Source: Pyrinomonadaceae bacterium
GTDB taxonomy: Bacteria; Acidobacteriota; Blastocatellia; Pyrinomonadales; Pyrinomonadaceae
Reading direction: 5' to 3'
DNA: 38,982 nucleotides
NCBI GenBank assembly: GCA_013003215.1
Contig: JABDKD010000051.1
Coordinates: forward strand, 1-38,982
How positions within the stretch are numbered: the first letter of the stretch is position 1; the number at the start of each line of letters is the position of its first letter. Shown piece by piece: positions 17,150 through 24,509 of the stretch. The notes under the pieces were generated by a model that saw nothing but the letters and a program-made list of their open reading frames with translations, was not told the DNA's origin and searched no databases. A program made the position numbers and the translations under genes.

Positions 17150-17174
17150 ACCGAGCCCAGAATCCGAACATAAG

Positions 17175-17203
17175 AAAAACGTGGCACCAATGCGGCTGCC
17201 ACG
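17175..17203 (-). terminator. Intrinsic terminator of the aroB-membrane protein unit
   Basis: On the reverse strand a perfect 7-base-pair stem (CGTGGCA/TGCCACG, 10-base loop) is followed by TTTTTCTT. It lies about 25 bases past the stop of the membrane protein gene. The convergent radical SAM gene ends at 17149, so the stem may also slow plus-strand transcription, but that side has no T-tract. Confidence 0.8.
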
Positions 17204-17228
17204 CTGATATTAAAGACTGCAGCGTATA

Positions 17229-17642
17229 CTACTCTCTCGTCAGATACCCGTTTGGAGTAGCTGTGTGGTCAAACACATAGCTGTATTCGAATGCGCCGAA
17301 TGGCAATAACGGAACCTTTTTAGCGTAGTAAACCCTGGCTGTCACGAGATTATTCTTCTCCTTGACATCGATCACGGCATCATAAGGGACGTCATTAGCT
17401 CGCGCGGCAGTCTGGATCTTGTGCCTTATGATTGCTGCCGGCTTTCCATAGGTTGAGGGTAATGATACCCCCTGGACCACTGCGGTATGGATTTCTTGCT
17501 TAAAGTTTTCTCCCTGGTACGCAACAGGTATGAAGTTGTATCCGGCATTCGCAATCAGTATCAATACAACCGCGCAAATGAGCATTTTAGCGCCAGCGCC
17601 GCCTTTTTCGGCCCGGCAGCTGCGATCTTGCTTTGAATTCAT
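17229..17642 (-). CDS. Small single-span membrane protein, DUF4845-like
   Basis: The protein has 137 residues. One transmembrane helix at about 19-38 (MLICAVVLILIANAGYNFIP) is followed by a roughly 100-residue domain expected outside the membrane, ending in GYLTRE. The pattern (short basic N-terminus, one helix, YxFxP, then an alpha/beta domain) resembles the DUF4845/pilin-assembly-like small proteins found in acidobacteria, but I do not recognise a definite family. It starts 5 bases after the aroB stop. GGAG overlaps that stop region with 8-base spacing to the ATG, so it is co-translated with aroB. An intrinsic terminator follows at 17175-17203. The function is unknown. Confidence 0.7.
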   Translation of the reverse strand: MNSKQDRSCRAEKGGAGAKMLICAVVLILIANAGYNFIPVAYQGENFKQEIHTAVVQGVSLPSTYGKPAAIIRHKIQTAARANDVPYDAVIDVKEKNNLVTARVYYAKKVPLLPFGAFEYSYVFDHTATPNGYLTRE

Positions 17643-17647
17643 ATGAC

Positions 17648-18823
17648 TTACTCCTTTGTCATATCCGGAGTTGGGCGTGAGAGGAGCACGCTGGAAAGAG
17701 ACTCACGGACGACGCTTTCGGGGACCATTCCCTCGCTGACTACTCGCGGGATTCCTAAGCGTTCTAATAGGATCCATTGTAGCGATCCGCCTACCGCCTT
17801 TTTGTCTGACAACAAGGCGTCGCAAACCGCTTCGATGTCGATGGCGGCCGTATCCGGGAGCGAACCGACGCGCAAAACAACATCGTTTAACAAGTTTATA
17901 CTAGTTATGTCACAGAATTCAAGCTTTTTTGCAATTTGATTAGCCGTGAGAATACCGTATGCAACCGCTTCCCCATGGCGGAAATAGCGGTATTTCGTTA
18001 CTTTTTCAAGGGCGTGTCCTACGGTGTGCCCAAAATTGAGAACTTTTCTCGAAGCAGAATCGATACGTTCTGGGTCTTCATTAGCGTCATTTGCAACGAA
18101 TTTCGCTTTTCGATTAACTTGTTTTGAAACCAAATCCGTTAGATCTGCCAGATAACCGTCGTTTTCAAAATACTCCGGCAGATTCAGTCCCGGGTATTTC
18201 TTCAGAAAATCCGCAACGAGGGTTAAGGAATCCTGTCCACCGATGGCGCCGTGCTTAATTACCTCGTAATACCCTGCTCTCATTTCGCGCGGATCCAATG
18301 TCCTCAGAGTAGACACATCGGTAAGGACACCTGCGGGATTGTGAAAAGCGCCGATCAGGTTCTTCCCTGCCGGTGTATTGACCCCCGTCTTCCCACCGAC
18401 CGATGAATCAACCATTGCAAGCAGTGTGGTTGGCACCTGGACAAAATCCACACCTCGCATAAAGATCGACGCCGCAAAGCCCGCGATGTCCCCGACTACG
18501 CCGCCCCCCAATGAGATGACGAGATCACTTCTCGTAAGTCGGTGCCTCGCAAAATCGCTGGTGATACGATTCACGGTGTCCAGATGCTTTTGTTCCTCAC
18601 CCGCCGCTATTGTGATGGGAAAAGTTACGAATCCCTCCAACTCAAGCGATTCAATCAAGTCCTTACCGTACAGGCCTGCCACCGTCTCATCGGTCACTAA
18701 AGCAACCTTGTTGCCTTTGTAACCGACGACCTCATGAAGAAACTTACCAACTTCAGGAAGCACGGCGGTGCCAACCCGAACAGGATATGAACTGTCCCCG
18801 GATTTGATTTCAAAATCCTTCAT
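17648..18823 (-). CDS. aroB: 3-dehydroquinate synthase
   Basis: The protein has 391 residues from the ATG at 18821-18823. A longer in-frame version (to 18919) is rejected because its extra residues are translated terminator hairpin and leader RNA. Hallmarks are the NAD-binding loop SLGGGVVGDIAGF (104-116), PTTLLAMVDSSVGGKTGVN (131-149), the metal ligand Glu187 in AGYYEVIKHG and FGHTVGHALE, another metal-binding segment. It converts DAHP to 3-dehydroquinate, the second step of the shikimate pathway to chorismate. No other aro gene is adjacent. The start codon is five bases after the U-tract of an intrinsic terminator and no Shine-Dalgarno sequence is visible. Expression must therefore come through that terminator or be controlled by it (see the RNA at 18828-18984). 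Confidence 0.95.
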   Translation of the reverse strand: MKDFEIKSGDSSYPVRVGTAVLPEVGKFLHEVVGYKGNKVALVTDETVAGLYGKDLIESLELEGFVTFPITIAAGEEQKHLDTVNRITSDFARHRLTRSDLVISLGGGVVGDIAGFAASIFMRGVDFVQVPTTLLAMVDSSVGGKTGVNTPAGKNLIGAFHNPAGVLTDVSTLRTLDPREMRAGYYEVIKHGAIGGQDSLTLVADFLKKYPGLNLPEYFENDGYLADLTDLVSKQVNRKAKFVANDANEDPERIDSASRKVLNFGHTVGHALEKVTKYRYFRHGEAVAYGILTANQIAKKLEFCDITSINLLNDVVLRVGSLPDTAAIDIEAVCDALLSDKKAVGGSLQWILLERLGIPRVVSEGMVPESVVRESLSSVLLSRPTPDMTKE

Positions 18824-18827
18824 ATAG

Positions 18828-18866
18828 AAAAAACGAAAAGCCGCGAGCAAATAACTCACGGCTTTT
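18828..18866 (-). terminator. Intrinsic terminator directly before aroB
   Basis: On the reverse strand AAAAGCCGTGAG and CTCGCGGCTTTT pair as a 12-base-pair stem with one G-U pair and a 7-base loop, followed by CGTTTTTTC. The T-run (18828-18833) ends five bases before the aroB ATG. As the U-rich exit is on the minus strand, it ends RNA coming from the glmM side or from the promoter at 18988-19016. Confidence 0.88.
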
Positions 18867-18984
18867 TCTAAGAGATTAGGGGCAGGCGAAGCAACGTGGG
18901 AGTGTGCCGCGCCTGCCAATCTGTGGTAACTGTCCTCACCCCAGCTACCACTCGAAACACAGTGTTAACCATGCTTCGGTGCCC
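18828..18984 (-). ncRNA. Candidate structured small RNA or aroB leader
   Basis: A transcript from the promoter at 18988-19016 would start near 18984 and end at the terminator before aroB, about 157 nt. Its 5' end GGGCA-CC-GAAGCA pairs with TGCTTC-GCC-TGCCC (18880-18893) as a closing stem. Inside, GTGGTAGCTG pairs with CAGTTACCAC (one G-U) around the loop GGGTGAGGA, and GTGT/ACAC pairing extends the rod with an asymmetric bubble. A rod with a central bubble recalls 6S RNA, but I cannot confirm a family. No SRP, RNase P or tmRNA signature was found. A 35-codon frame (from an ATG inside the RNA) ends at a TAG just before the terminator, but it is not rich in Trp, Phe or Tyr, so a classical attenuator peptide is unlikely. 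Confidence 0.55.
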
Positions 18985-18987
18985 ATT

Positions 18988-19016
18988 ACTATATCCCCAC
19001 TTACCAGATTTGGCAA
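18988..19016 (-). promoter_or_regulatory. Predicted sigma-70 promoter of the aroB-upstream RNA
   Basis: On the reverse strand TTGCCA (19011-19016) and TATAGT (18988-18993) are separated by 17 bases. It sits just after the glmM stop codon (19062) and points towards aroB. The match is good at both boxes. Confidence 0.72.
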
Positions 19017-19061
19017 GTTTTTCGGGGGTTCTGAAACATCGGTGGAAATTGATCATTCCGG

Positions 19062-20402
19062 CTACCCAAGTGCTTTGCCTATCACACTTGCAAGGCGCCT
19101 GGCTTTTTCTTCGATATCGTCCTGATCGGCACCTTCGATCATAACGCGGGCTAAATTCTCCGTACCGGAATACCGAAGAAGTAGTCTTCCTGTTTCGCCG
19201 AGTGCTTCCTCAACCTCATTCTTACAATCCACGATCTTCGGGATTTCTTCAAATGGCGCTTTTCGCCCAACCTCAACGTTTACAAGAATTTGCGGGAACT
19301 GACGAAATCCTTCCTTTAATGCGGAAAAGGTCTCGCCGGATTCTCTCATCGCGGAAAGCACAAAAAGCGCTGTCTGCATTCCGTCTCCGACAAGAGAGCG
19401 GTTAGGGAAAATGATATGACCTGACTGCTCACCCCCAATCGAATGGCCACAGTTGAGGAGTTCCTCGAGTACATATTTGTCACCAACCGCTGTACGAACA
19501 AGCTTTATTGACTTTTTCTGAAGTGCCACCTCCAGGCCCAAATTGCTCATCACCGTCGCGACAACGGTATCATTCTTAAGCTTTCCTTTGTCATGGAGGT
19601 TGTTCGCCATGATCCAAAGAGTCGCATCGCCGTCCACGATCTGCCCTTTTTCATCAACAAAGAGTGACCTGTCCGCGTCCCCATCAAATGCAACCCCAAA
19701 ATCCGCCGATTCTCTTTTAACTGCGTCCTGCAGGACTTCAAGGTGCAGAGAACCGCACTCGCGATTTATGTTCCTGCCATCCGGCGAATTATGGATGGGA
19801 ACAACCTCGGCTCCCAAATCTTCAAATAACAGTGGTGCAAGCCGCGAAGCTGCACCGTTCGCGCAATCGGCGACGATCTTGATTCCCGAAAGATCCAGTC
19901 CTCCGAAATCCTCTTCAAAATGCGTAATGTAGTTTTCACGAAGCTCCGTCCCTCTATCGGAATGTACATCCGACATCGCAAAACCCTTGGTATTGCCCTC
20001 AAGAATAGCGGCTTCCAAAAACTCCTCAACTACCGTTCCAATCTTTTTTCCGGAAGGCCTGAAGATCTTTAAACCATTGTCGGTAAAAGGGTTGTGCGAG
20101 GCACTTATAACGATTCCCGCATCGAATCCCTTACATCCGGCAAGGTAAGCTACACCCGGTGTGGTGATGACTCCGGCCGATTCACAATTTCCCCCGCCCG
20201 CGTCGATTCCCGAAGAAAGGGCCCTTTCGATTCGAACACCGGATTCCCTCGTGTCACGACCGGCAATAAACTGGGGAACCCGGTTTAACTCGTTCTTGGC
20301 ATATTTGGCAAGGGATTTTCCGATTATCCACACCGTTTTCGAATCAAGGGGATATTTGTCCGCCTTTCCGCGAATTCCATCTGTTCCAAAAAGCTTATTC
20401 AT
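19062..20402 (-). CDS. glmM: Phosphoglucosamine mutase
   Basis: The protein has 446 residues from the ATG at 20400-20402. An in-frame start 24 bases upstream adds residues that the family does not have. The N-terminus KLFGTDGIRG is diagnostic. The phosphoserine loop is VISASHNPFTDNG with Ser102. The metal loop is FDGDADRSLFVD, the sugar-binding segment SIGGEQSGHIIF, and the phosphate-binding segment near the end is LLRYSGTENLARVMIEG. It interconverts glucosamine-6-phosphate and glucosamine-1-phosphate for UDP-GlcNAc and cell-wall synthesis. It is divergent from an exported lytic-transglycosylase-like protein, and the two predicted promoters share their -35 region. The next gene on the same strand is the aroB leader RNA, which has its own promoter. 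Confidence 0.95.
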   Translation of the reverse strand: MNKLFGTDGIRGKADKYPLDSKTVWIIGKSLAKYAKNELNRVPQFIAGRDTRESGVRIERALSSGIDAGGGNCESAGVITTPGVAYLAGCKGFDAGIVISASHNPFTDNGLKIFRPSGKKIGTVVEEFLEAAILEGNTKGFAMSDVHSDRGTELRENYITHFEEDFGGLDLSGIKIVADCANGAASRLAPLLFEDLGAEVVPIHNSPDGRNINRECGSLHLEVLQDAVKRESADFGVAFDGDADRSLFVDEKGQIVDGDATLWIMANNLHDKGKLKNDTVVATVMSNLGLEVALQKKSIKLVRTAVGDKYVLEELLNCGHSIGGEQSGHIIFPNRSLVGDGMQTALFVLSAMRESGETFSALKEGFRQFPQILVNVEVGRKAPFEEIPKIVDCKNEVEEALGETGRLLLRYSGTENLARVMIEGADQDDIEEKARRLASVIGKALG

Positions 20403-20472
20403 ATTGGTTTCAGTTAGTTGCCGCAAAAGTGAGGTGATAACCTTCGATTAAAAAATTGCGACAAAAAATACT

Positions 20473-20500
20473 TATATAGTAAATTAGGGCTTGACGACAA
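20473..20500 (-). promoter_or_regulatory. Predicted glmM promoter
   Basis: On the reverse strand TTGTCG (20495-20500) and TATATA (20473-20478) are 16 bases apart. The leader to the glmM ATG would be about 64 nt. The -35 box overlaps that of the opposite promoter by two bases. Confidence 0.5.
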
Positions 20501-20518
20501 ACGGAAAATAGCCATAAT
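20491..20518 (+). promoter_or_regulatory. Predicted promoter of the transglycosylase-like gene
   Basis: TTGACG (20491-20496) and CATAAT (20513-20518) are 16 bases apart. The leader of about 135 nt contains the inverted repeats AGGTTGTA/TACAACCT (20529-20536 and 20558-20565) and CCGG(C)CGA/TCGCCGG (20611-20618 and 20628-20634), so post-transcriptional control is possible. Confidence 0.5.
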
Positions 20519-20661
20519 TAATATTTGTAGGTTGTATAACCATTTGAAATAGAAAGTTACAACCTTTTCCAAGTCTATAGAATCCTTATCTAGAGTGCTT
20601 TTCCCCGGTTCCGGCCGACTCATATATTCGCCGGTTGGGAACATCTAAAATCAATCACATT

Positions 20662-21945
20662 ATGTTTAAGAGATTTACCGCTGCTGTTTTAACCGTTTTT
20701 TGTGTCTCGTTTGCGGTCGCTGCCCAGACTGCTGACCAGAAAGACAAGAAACGCGTACGGGTGATCGTTACCGATAATATCGCCGCTACTCCGAAGCCGA
20801 CCGCAACTCCCGGAAGAAAGGTTGTTGTAGTATCCAGTGCTCCGAAATCGGGTGAGAACTTAACGACTCCGAAACCGATACCTGTTTCACAACCAACAGC
20901 GATACCGCTATCCCGGCTTAAGTCTAAATCCCTGCGTTATGTAGATCTTAAAGGAAAGATTGAAGAGGCTAAACGCCAGATGCGCGTAAAACCGCTTCGC
21001 ATTTCGATGTCTGATCCCGTTCAGACAACTGAGATCATAAGGCTCGCGTTTTTTGACTGGAATAAGAACGCGGTTGACTATGCGGTGATTGCCAAGAAAG
21101 CTTTTCTTGATGATGACAATCTGGCGTTTACACGTAGTGACGGTGGAAAGTGGCTCCGAATCCGAACTATCCGTGGCAACGGTGTTAACACTCCGGTTGT
21201 GATTATGGACCAGGAAGGGGGATCGCACCTGCCGCTGATTGTGCAGTATCCGATCGAAAAATACGGAAAGTTTGTCGAAATGGCTTATTACGTATCGACT
21301 CATCCCGGTGTGGTTACGCCCGAGACTGTAAACGCGGGCAGGCTTTATGTCAGGAACATACTCGACACAGCTCGCGCAAAACTGAGAGCCAAGGGTATTT
21401 TCATTCAACCGAAAGTGACGGACATCGCAGAACGGCTGGCGCTGGTTGAACACGTAGATCATTACAGGTTCAGAAACGAGCACCATCCGAATATCTACAA
21501 CGATGTCTATATGCTTTACGCGCTCAACCAGGGGCAAACATATAGATATTCAGTCAGCCGTGCGGGTGCAGGTGGAATGGTACAGATGATTCCCTCGACG
21601 TACCGTATGGTTAGGAGCCGGTTCTTCTCGGTCGGCTTGAATCCGGACTTTGTTACGGGCATGAGAGATCATGTGAACGCGGCCCAGGCAATGCTCTTGT
21701 ACATGCAGATGACCTGGAATGACCTGGTTGGAAATAAGACCGTTTATGGCGCAATGGAAAGGGGAATCGCGACACAGGAACAGCTTATGGCTGCGGGTTA
21801 TAACTCAAATCCGGCGCGCCTGGCGAAATATATCAGGCGAGGTGGCGCAAACTGGACGGGCCTCATTCCCCGCGAAACGAAGGTTTATTTGAAGATCTAT
21901 TCTTCGGTTGAGAGACATGTTCCTTTGGTTCCGAGAAGGAATTAG
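20662..21945 (+). CDS. Exported lytic-transglycosylase-like protein without the expected catalytic Glu
   Basis: The protein has 427 residues from the ATG at 20662 (an upstream in-frame start would add residues before the signal peptide). Signal peptide is about 1-21 (RFTAAVLTVFCVSFAVAAQ). A Pro/Thr/Lys-rich linker follows, then a middle domain. The C-terminal part resembles an SLT (goose-lysozyme-like) domain: SVSRAGAGGMVQMIPSTYR at 297-315, AGYNSNPARLAKYI around 378-391 and PRETKVYLKIYSS near the end. In active enzymes a Glu lies about 12 residues before the GA of the first motif (ES...SxxGA). Here that place reads LNQGQT (288-293), so the acid residue appears to be Asn or Gln. Either it binds peptidoglycan without cutting it or it uses another residue. 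A terminator follows at 21971. It is divergent from glmM, which makes a wall precursor. Confidence 0.65.
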   Translation: MFKRFTAAVLTVFCVSFAVAAQTADQKDKKRVRVIVTDNIAATPKPTATPGRKVVVVSSAPKSGENLTTPKPIPVSQPTAIPLSRLKSKSLRYVDLKGKIEEAKRQMRVKPLRISMSDPVQTTEIIRLAFFDWNKNAVDYAVIAKKAFLDDDNLAFTRSDGGKWLRIRTIRGNGVNTPVVIMDQEGGSHLPLIVQYPIEKYGKFVEMAYYVSTHPGVVTPETVNAGRLYVRNILDTARAKLRAKGIFIQPKVTDIAERLALVEHVDHYRFRNEHHPNIYNDVYMLYALNQGQTYRYSVSRAGAGGMVQMIPSTYRMVRSRFFSVGLNPDFVTGMRDHVNAAQAMLLYMQMTWNDLVGNKTVYGAMERGIATQEQLMAAGYNSNPARLAKYIRRGGANWTGLIPRETKVYLKIYSSVERHVPLVPRRN

Positions 21946-21968
21946 GAATTTTAGAGAAACTAAGCAGA

Positions 21969-22514
21969 TCAGGAGGCCTTCGGGTCTCCTTTTTTTTGCG
22001 CCAGGTGATCTCTGACCTGATCCAGGTTCCGTTCAACAAGCCGCTTTCCTTCAAAATACTCGTCTTCAGTTATCTCTGCAATGACATCCGAAGGAACCTC
22101 AAAATCACGTGCGTCCTCTTTCGAATCCAATCTGACGGTAAGAATGTTTATTCCCCACAATTCACCTAAAAAGATATCGATTGTCGCCGACCCGACTACG
22201 CTTTCGCTATCGTACCTGTTAAACCGAGTCTCGCGACCCCGAAATCCATCAAACGCCTCATATTCTTCTTTAGTCAGTTCGATCTCGATCGAAGGGCGTT
22301 CGAATGCAATTCCCGGTTTTTTTATACAAAATCGCCGTTCATCGTCCGCAGGATTTCTCGCCTTTCGGAGATGAAGATCCGTGTCGACGATGTAGTTATC
22401 GAATATTTGAATGTGCGGTCCCGATTTCGAGACGTCTTCAGGCAAGTCTGACACAAGGAATCTGCGAATAAAAACACCTTGCCCTGCATGTTTTGAATCT
22501 TGTTTTTTATCCAT
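21969..22514 (-). CDS. CYTH-like (triphosphate tunnel fold) protein with degenerate acidic residues
   Basis: The protein has 181 residues from the ATG at 22512-22514, with AGGGA just upstream. Strand order and local motifs recall CYTH proteins: FIRRFLVSDLP at the N-terminus (family form ExERKFLV..LP), IFDNYIVDTDLHLRKAR, RRFCIKKPG, EIELTKEEY, then NILTVRLDSKEDARDFEVP and AEITEDEYFEGKRL at the end. The triphosphate-contacting basic residues seem kept. The first-strand ExExK reads VFIRR and the later ExE strand reads TVRL, so metal-binding acids are missing. I infer a non-canonical or inactive member. Its last codons (GDPKAS) lie in the terminator hairpin of the convergent gene. Confidence 0.6.
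   Translation of the reverse strand: MDKKQDSKHAGQGVFIRRFLVSDLPEDVSKSGPHIQIFDNYIVDTDLHLRKARNPADDERRFCIKKPGIAFERPSIEIELTKEEYEAFDGFRGRETRFNRYDSESVVGSATIDIFLGELWGINILTVRLDSKEDARDFEVPSDVIAEITEDEYFEGKRLVERNLDQVRDHLAQKKGDPKAS
21971..21997 (+). terminator. Intrinsic terminator of the transglycosylase-like gene
   Basis: AGGAGGCC-TTCG-GGTCTCCT pairs as an 8-base-pair stem (one G-U) with a UUCG tetraloop and is followed by seven further T (eight with the last stem base). It lies 25 bases after the stop. The same DNA encodes the last residues of the convergent CYTH gene. Confidence 0.9.
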
Positions 22515-22561
22515 CAATCCCTATACTTCTTGTAGCAAATAAGCAATTTATCGGAGTATTC

Positions 22562-23098
22562 ATGCGCATTCAAATCTATATCATAATTGTTATCTCTGCA
22601 TTTCTATTCTCTGTTTGCGGAGGATCCGGCGAAAAGCCCGGGAACTCAAATATAAAGCCATCAAATTCTGCGAATTCGGCACCAAACACAGCACCATCAC
22701 CAAAACGTGAATTAGAAAACGATATTCAAGAAGCTACACCGGTACCCACAGTCGAAGCTGTAACCCTAAAGCCCCTGATCGAGAAGTTTTGTGCGGCAAG
22801 ACAAAACAAAGACGAGGAGGCCCTCAAAAAGCTCTATTCGGCAGCCACGTTGCGAAACCTGATGGCGGCGGCCAGGGCGGAAGGACAGAACTCAATCACT
22901 TCGTATCTCGAGACAGAACCTGTGGGTGATAAATGCACCCTTGTTAACGAACGGATCTCAGGAAACCTCGGCGAAGCGACCTTCATTACGAAGACCTATC
23001 CAAACGGGATCACCTGGAAGTTTGTTAAAGAAAACGGAGAGTGGAAGTTCACCGATCAAAGCAGTGATTTCGACAAAGTGAAGAAAGGAGCTAAATAG
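22562..23098 (+). CDS. Lipoprotein with a low-complexity linker and a small C-terminal domain
   Basis: The protein has 178 residues from the ATG at 22562, with GGAG 5 bases upstream. The signal peptide is followed by a lipobox (FSVC, Cys19) and GGSGEKPG, then an Asn/Ser/Pro linker (about 25-60). Residues about 72-170 form a compact domain: LIEKFCAARQNKDEEALKKL, LYSAATLRNLMAAA, FITKTYPNGITWKFVKENGEWKF. The last part resembles NTF2-like or DUF4878-type domains in which a helical hairpin precedes a WKFVKENGEWKF strand pair. No catalytic residues are apparent. It is divergent from the CYTH gene. The function is unknown; a periplasmic binding role is a guess. Confidence 0.72.
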   Translation: MRIQIYIIIVISAFLFSVCGGSGEKPGNSNIKPSNSANSAPNTAPSPKRELENDIQEATPVPTVEAVTLKPLIEKFCAARQNKDEEALKKLYSAATLRNLMAAARAEGQNSITSYLETEPVGDKCTLVNERISGNLGEATFITKTYPNGITWKFVKENGEWKFTDQSSDFDKVKKGAK

Positions 23099-23164
23099 AT
23101 CAGAGTTTAGAGTTCAAAGACGCGATTCTGCTTCCTCTGAACTCTGATCTCTGATATCTGATCC
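23099..23164. repeat. Inverted heptad-repeat pair between convergent genes
   Basis: ATCAGAGTTTAGAGTTCA (23099-23116) directly follows the lipoprotein stop. Its reverse complement returns as TGAACTCTGATCTCTGAT (23138-23155), 16 of 18 matching, extended by ATCTGAT. Units CTCTGAA, CTCTGAT and CTCTGAT show the 7-base period. The hairpin sits exactly between convergent genes and may end both transcripts. Confidence 0.7.
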
Positions 23165-23168
23165 GGTA

Positions 23169-24377
23169 CTAGGCTTTCGCCCTGAACGCCGGCAATCCAA
23201 CCCTGGCTTTTGGCTCCTTCTTCAAACCAAGAGCCCAGTCAGCCTGCATCAGCGTGTGAATATCCCGGGTTCCTTCATAGATCACAGCTGCCTTGCAATT
23301 CCTTAGATAACGCTCAACCGGATAATCGTTTGTATAACCGTTCGCGCCATGGATCTCGATAGCCATCGACGCTGCTTTTTCACTGCGGACTGTAGACTGC
23401 CATTTCGCAAGGCTCGCGCTTCTTGCAGAAGATCTGCCCTCGTTCTTCTCGAATCCGGCCTTTAACCAAAGGAGACGACACATCTCGTAATCTGCCTGCA
23501 TATCGGCAATCTTCTGTTTGACCAACTGGTAATTCGCAATCGTTTTGCCCTGTACTTCGCGGGTATTCGCATACGAAACGGAGGCGTCCCGGCTGGCGCG
23601 GATAACACCAGTGGCACCTGACGCGACTGTGTACCTTCCATTCTCAAGCGAGAACATTGCGATCTTGAACCCCTCGCCTTCCTGTCCAAGCATATTCTCA
23701 TTGGGTACACGAACGTCCTGCAGGGTGAAGTAGCCCGTGTCGCCCGCGCGAATTCCCATCTTTCCGTGAAGTGTTCCGGAAGAGAAGCCTTCCATGTCAC
23801 GTTCCACGATAAAGCAGCTCATTCCCGAATGGTCCCGGTTCTTTCGTTTCTCTTCGTCTGTCCAGCAAAAGAAAAGGAAATTGTCGGCCGTGTTTCCAAG
23901 CGAGATCCACATCTTTTCGCCGTTGAGTATCCAGTCATCGCCGTCGCGGCGAGCCGTGGAACGCATGCCTATGACATCCGAACCGGCGTTAGGTTCGGTC
24001 AGACCAAAGGTCGCGAGTTTTTCACCTTTCGCCTGCGGTACAAGGTACTTCTGCTTCTGCTCTTCAGTTCCCCAGGTCAAAAGTGACAAAGAATTAAGAC
24101 CGACATGCACACTCATTACGACCCTCATAAAGGTATCGCAGGCCTCTAGTTCCTCGCAGACCAGTCCGAGCGAGATATAGTCAAAACCGGCACCGCCGTA
24201 CTCTTCAGGGATGCAAACACCCAAGAGACCCAGCTCACCCATTTTTCCGAATATCGACTTTTCAAAGTGCTGTTTCTCGTCCCATTCTTTGATATACGGC
24301 GCGACTTCGCCGTCTGCAAATTCCTTAACTGTGTTGACCAGTGCAACTTGTTCTTCTGTTAGATCAAAATTAATCAC
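23169..24377 (-). CDS. Acyl-CoA dehydrogenase
   Basis: The protein has 402 residues from a GTG start at 24375-24377 with a purine-rich AGAGAGAA upstream. The N-terminus FDLTEEQVALVNTVKEFADGEVAP is typical. FAD- and substrate-binding segments GLTEPNAGSD and GEKMWISLGNTAD are present. The catalytic base is Glu368 in VIYEGTRDIHTLMQADWALG, the position used by short/medium-chain and butyryl-type enzymes. It oxidises an acyl-CoA to the 2-enoyl-CoA and passes electrons to ETF. No other beta-oxidation gene is nearby, so the chain length cannot be decided. It is divergent from moeA, and an inverted heptad element lies at its 3' end. Confidence 0.93.
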   Translation of the reverse strand: MINFDLTEEQVALVNTVKEFADGEVAPYIKEWDEKQHFEKSIFGKMGELGLLGVCIPEEYGGAGFDYISLGLVCEELEACDTFMRVVMSVHVGLNSLSLLTWGTEEQKQKYLVPQAKGEKLATFGLTEPNAGSDVIGMRSTARRDGDDWILNGEKMWISLGNTADNFLFFCWTDEEKRKNRDHSGMSCFIVERDMEGFSSGTLHGKMGIRAGDTGYFTLQDVRVPNENMLGQEGEGFKIAMFSLENGRYTVASGATGVIRASRDASVSYANTREVQGKTIANYQLVKQKIADMQADYEMCRLLWLKAGFEKNEGRSSARSASLAKWQSTVRSEKAASMAIEIHGANGYTNDYPVERYLRNCKAAVIYEGTRDIHTLMQADWALGLKKEPKARVGLPAFRAKA

Positions 24378-24509
24378 TTCTCTCTAAAACCTCTCTCCGA
24401 ATATGTTAAATTGCTAAAAACGTTTAATAAAAAATAGTATCATTTTGTAAATGCTAGTGCGATCATAGGACGTCTGAAATCAGTGATTCCAAACAGAAAA
24501 AATAAGCCG

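Noticed and set aside
18824-18919. Longer N-terminus for AroB (32 extra residues)
   Set aside because: The extra codons are the terminator hairpin and the end of the structured RNA. AroB homologues begin near MKDFEIKSGD, so the ATG at 18821-18823 is used.
18868-19056. 62-codon open frame inside the aroB-upstream RNA
   Set aside because: It runs through the promoter and stem-forming bases, has no ribosome site and looks unlike a protein. A shorter 35-codon version was weighed as a leader peptide but lacks aromatic codon runs.
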